Part shown: in pieces, positions 34,067-36,683 of the stretch
How positions within the stretch are numbered: the first letter of the stretch is position 1
Layout of the letters: the number at the start of each line of letters is the position of its first letter
Origin: DAOPXV01 sp035352535
Lineage (GTDB): Bacteria; Muiribacteriota; UBA9980
NCBI GenBank assembly: GCA_964545075.1
Contig: CAZJFS010000031.1
Coordinates: 1-36,683, forward strand
Direction of reading: 5' to 3'
Length of the DNA stretch: 36,683 nt
Notes under the pieces: model-generated
The model's database searches: none
The model's input: only the letters and a program-made list of their open reading frames with translations
Told to the model about the DNA's origin: nothing
Made by a program: the position numbers and the translations under genes

Positions 34067-35176
34067 ATGAACAGTTTATATATCAGGTTTCTTGCCGTTT
34101 TTACGGCTATAACCGTTCTGACCGGAGCGCTGATCGGAATAATAAATTATTACGAGTGCGAATCGGTCCTGAAACAGCAGTTCTCCAATTCGCTTTTAGA
34201 CGGCGCCCATACGATAAACAACATGATCGGCGACAGGGTGGGCGCGGCGGTTAAAATAATACGCGATATCTCTAGGAAGGACTTCCTGCGATCGGCCGAT
34301 ACGGCTAAAATACAATCTTATATTGAAAGCGCGGCCGAGCTTTCTAATTTTTTCTATAATATTTATTATTTCACGCCCGAAGGAAAGTTGACCGCGGCTG
34401 CCTATTCCGACAGGCGCGACGTCAAAACCTACCTTGGACTTAATTTCAACAATTTCAAGAACGACGCGAATATGAGCAATATTCACGCGTCCATAGCCCG
34501 CGCCATCGAATTGAAATCTCCGTTATTTTCGGGTTTTTTTTATTCCAAGGCTAAAAAACTGCTCTTCACGTTCATAGTCCCTGTCATGGAAAACGGCCGT
34601 ATCACCGGCATATTAAGCGCTGCGATATACGCCAACGACCGCAATTTCCAGAGCTTTCTGAACGCGTTGAAGTCTCACCCCGACCAGTTCATCTCGCTTT
34701 TCGACACTGAAAAAGGCCTGATCGGCGCTACCGGAAACGCTCCGCCGGGAATTCAAAAAGACCTGGCCGGACTCGAATCTGAAAAAGCTTCATGGGAAAC
34801 AGGCGCGGCCGCTGGCGGCGCCGGCCTTATAATAAGCGTTAAAGAACCCATGACCGGCGTACTAACCGTTGTCGGCATAAAGGGTGAAGCGGTTTCAAGG
34901 CTTCTGACCACGCTACGCGACAAAATTTTTTTATATGCTATATTATGCATGATAGCCGTAATATTTATAAGCTTCATTTTCGCCCGGACCCTTATAAAAC
35001 CCTTAGTCCTTCTTATTTCCGGCCTTAAAAGCGTCGGCGAAGGGATATATTCGCACAAGATAGAATACAAAACCGGAGGCGAGATCGAAGAAGCGATAAG
35101 CGCCTTCAATAAAATGAATGAAAAACTTTACAAAACCCGCGTAATAGAAAACATCTGGAACGAACACTGGCAATGA
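34067..35176 (+). CDS. Cache-HAMP membrane sensor without output domain
   Basis: A 369-residue protein with a membrane helix at about 8-27, a periplasmic Cache-type sensor (about 30-285; FYNIYYFTPEGKLTAAAYSD and PVMENGRITGILSAAIY are the PAS-like strands), a second helix at about 289-309 and a HAMP linker at about 310-362 (RTLIKPLVLLISGLKSVGEGIYSH). The protein ends a few residues after the HAMP, with no kinase, cyclase, GGDEF or methyl-accepting domain. The stop is genuine: the next gene overlaps it by ATGA. It may act in trans on the cyclase made by the upstream gene, since many cyclases are driven by HAMP signals (inference). The ribosome site is weak. Confidence 0.85.
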   Translation: MNSLYIRFLAVFTAITVLTGALIGIINYYECESVLKQQFSNSLLDGAHTINNMIGDRVGAAVKIIRDISRKDFLRSADTAKIQSYIESAAELSNFFYNIYYFTPEGKLTAAAYSDRRDVKTYLGLNFNNFKNDANMSNIHASIARAIELKSPLFSGFFYSKAKKLLFTFIVPVMENGRITGILSAAIYANDRNFQSFLNALKSHPDQFISLFDTEKGLIGATGNAPPGIQKDLAGLESEKASWETGAAAGGAGLIISVKEPMTGVLTVVGIKGEAVSRLLTTLRDKIFLYAILCMIAVIFISFIFARTLIKPLVLLISGLKSVGEGIYSHKIEYKTGGEIEEAISAFNKMNEKLYKTRVIENIWNEHWQ

Positions 35177-36683
35177 TTAAAACTAAACTTCCCGATAAAA
35201 TATTATATCTTTGCGTCACCGGCTTCTTTTTAAAATTCGCCACCACTTTTTCAATCATTCTCAGCAGCGCTTCGTTTTTAAAATTGGCCGGCGCGGGTCA
35301 GCTTCCAACTTTTTATATAATTTTAAACATAATATCCATAATCTTCGGAACCACTCTCGCCATAACGAACATTAAAAATTTCAAAATCCCGATATACTTA
35401 AGCGTCGTCATAGGCCTTTCCATGATAGGCTTTTCATTTTCATTAAATTCGGCCGGCGTCTGGGAAGCGATAATTTTATACACGTTCGTCGCGATATACG
35501 ACATATACGCCAACATACTTTTCTGGACGCATATAAATCAGAGCCTGACCATAAAAGAGGTCAAGTCATATATCGGAACGATATCCGGCATCAGTTTTTT
35601 CGGCGGAATACTCGTAGGATTTCTTAATAAGGCGCTTCTGGCGTATATCTCGATCGGTTCGGCGTATATCGTCTCCGGAACTATCCACCTGGCGCTGCCG
35701 CTCGTAACAATTCTGCGCGTCAGCGCCCCGGACGCGAAAGATAAGTTTCTCCAGGCCGGCTTTACGCGGATAATAAAAGAACAATTCGCTTCCTCGAAAC
35801 TTTTAAAAATGATAATGCTCATCTTCGTTTTTTCATCATTCATTCGATACACCGTCGGTTTTCAGTTCGGGCTCGCCATATCCGAATGCTTTAAGGATGA
35901 AAAGGCCCTCGCTGGATTTATCGGGCTTTTCGACTCGGCGGTAAAGATCGTTATCTTTCTTTCCCAAATACTGGCCGCCAACAAGCTCCTGAAAAACTTT
36001 TCGCTTATGCACAATCTTTTATTTTATCAATTCGGCGTAATCGCTTTTTCAACCGTCCTCGTTTTTCAAAGATCGCTTTGGATAATTATCGCCTTTCAAT
36101 TTTATTTCCAGATCTTCGTAAAGCTCGTCGAGCAGAATGTCGCAAATACGCTCTTCAACGTATTCAGCCAGAACATTAAAAATCAGATAAAATTCATGGT
36201 CGAAGGCACTATATTTCCACTGACGAGCATATTCGTAGGTATTTTCATTACATATTTCAAAGTTTTTTTAAACACCGGCTTTTTCTTCGCATCACTTGCC
36301 GTCATCGGAATATTATATTATTTATCGACTCGCGGCCTTAACGAAGCGTACATGGAAACGATAGCCGAAAATCTCAAGGCCGGAAGCATAACGGCCGAAG
36401 ATCGCGGCGATGAAAAGCAAACCCGGATCGAAAGTTTCGACCTTGACCTGTATCTTGCGAACGAGCGCGGCGGCAAACTCAGTATGGTCGGCGAACTCGA
36501 AAAACTATCGCCGGAAATGGCTTCCGGCATCGTCATGCGGCTTCTGCGCGATGAAAAGGACAAATTCGTAATAGCTTCGGTGGTAAAGATCGCGAGCGGC
36601 ATCAAAAGCGAAAGGATACAGGACCAGCTTGGCCGTACTATTATTTCGCTGAAGGACCCTCGAGTGACGGCTAATTTTATCGA
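35173..36683 (+). CDS. Multi-spanning membrane protein with soluble tail (cut by window end)
   Basis: An open frame of 503 codons from the ATG at 35173, which overlaps the upstream TGA (ATGA), to the window edge with no stop. Residues about 8-395 contain roughly ten to twelve hydrophobic helices (VTGFFLKFATTFSIIL, FGTTLAITNI, ISGISFFGGILVGF and others) in an MFS or nucleotide-transporter-like layout. From about residue 400 the chain becomes soluble and Glu/Arg-rich, with short paired helices (GELEKLSPEMASGIVMRLL, FVIASVVKIASGI) like HEAT repeats. Such membrane-plus-HEAT proteins can carry a cyclic-nucleotide-binding domain further on, which would fit the adjacent cyclase, but that part is outside the window. 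The family is not certain. Confidence 0.75.
   Translation, partial: MIKTKLPDKILYLCVTGFFLKFATTFSIILSSASFLKLAGAGQLPTFYIILNIISIIFGTTLAITNIKNFKIPIYLSVVIGLSMIGFSFSLNSAGVWEAIILYTFVAIYDIYANILFWTHINQSLTIKEVKSYIGTISGISFFGGILVGFLNKALLAYISIGSAYIVSGTIHLALPLVTILRVSAPDAKDKFLQAGFTRIIKEQFASSKLLKMIMLIFVFSSFIRYTVGFQFGLAISECFKDEKALAGFIGLFDSAVKIVIFLSQILAANKLLKNFSLMHNLLFYQFGVIAFSTVLVFQRSLWIIIAFQFYFQIFVKLVEQNVANTLFNVFSQNIKNQIKFMVEGTIFPLTSIFVGIFITYFKVFLNTGFFFASLAVIGILYYLSTRGLNEAYMETIAENLKAGSITAEDRGDEKQTRIESFDLDLYLANERGGKLSMVGELEKLSPEMASGIVMRLLRDEKDKFVIASVVKIASGIKSERIQDQLGRTIISLKDPRVTANFI

Noticed and set aside
1..36683. Mobile elements, CRISPR, tRNA or phage genes
   Set aside because: No transposase, integrase, phage structural gene, repeat-spacer array or tRNA-like cloverleaf was seen by eye; a dedicated RNA search was not possible.

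Overview
The window reads as one coherent bacterial chromosome segment with 28 protein genes, very little spacer and no visible tRNA, rRNA, CRISPR array, insertion sequence or phage gene. The organism is inferred to be a diderm (Gram-negative type) bacterium: there is a TolC-type outer-membrane channel, a lipoprotein with a clear lipobox, periplasmic adaptors and many signal peptides. It also carries DivIVA, YggT/YlmG and YggS/YlmE, a set best known from Gram-positive division clusters. That mix, with many TPR proteins and a CHASE2 adenylate cyclase, suggests a deep-branching or uncultivated diderm lineage, but I cannot name a phylum. Several strong sigma70-like promoters (TTGACA-17-TATAAT type) can be read directly.

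Layout. (1) 122-1231: an exported or membrane-anchored unknown protein. (2) 10748-1233, minus strand: a five-gene operon of GNAT acetyltransferase, LuxE-like acyl-protein synthetase, a LuxC-like reductase fused to a PaaK-like adenylating domain, and two TPR proteins. This is a fatty-acid-reductase-like module with no luciferase. (3) 11791-10973, minus: yggT and divIVA, closed by a bidirectional terminator. (4) 12055-13889, plus: an SPFH-domain protein and a divergent NAD-kinase-like protein. (5) 15090-13922, minus: a Rieske oxygenase and a 60-residue partner, divergent from a DMT-family transporter (15319-16173). (6) 23977-16366, minus: an efflux operon of outer-membrane factor, lipoprotein adaptor, a 929-residue adaptor made of two tandem complete adaptor units, a MacB/FtsX-type permease without an ATPase, and yggS. 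(7) 24140-24679, plus: a chorismate-mutase-like protein, overlapping tail to tail with two exported TPR proteins (26540-24669, minus). (8) 26701-29016, plus: an ABC-2 permease and its ATPase. (9) 29116-36683, plus: a signalling block of a tandem-duplicated PhnD-type binding protein, a FecR-domain protein, a CHASE2 adenylate cyclase, a Cache-HAMP protein with no output domain, and a multi-spanning membrane protein with a soluble tail that runs off the window.

The most unusual items are the covalently doubled membrane-fusion protein inside a three-hairpin adaptor set, the LuxE / LuxC-PaaK aldehyde-forming module with an acetyltransferase and giant TPR proteins, and the PhnD-PhnD / FecR / CHASE2-cyclase / Cache-HAMP envelope-sensing block under a promoter with two matching inverted repeats. 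The yggS - yggT - divIVA order on one strand looks like a dispersed ylm cell-division cluster. No gene-free stretch exceeds about 300 bases.
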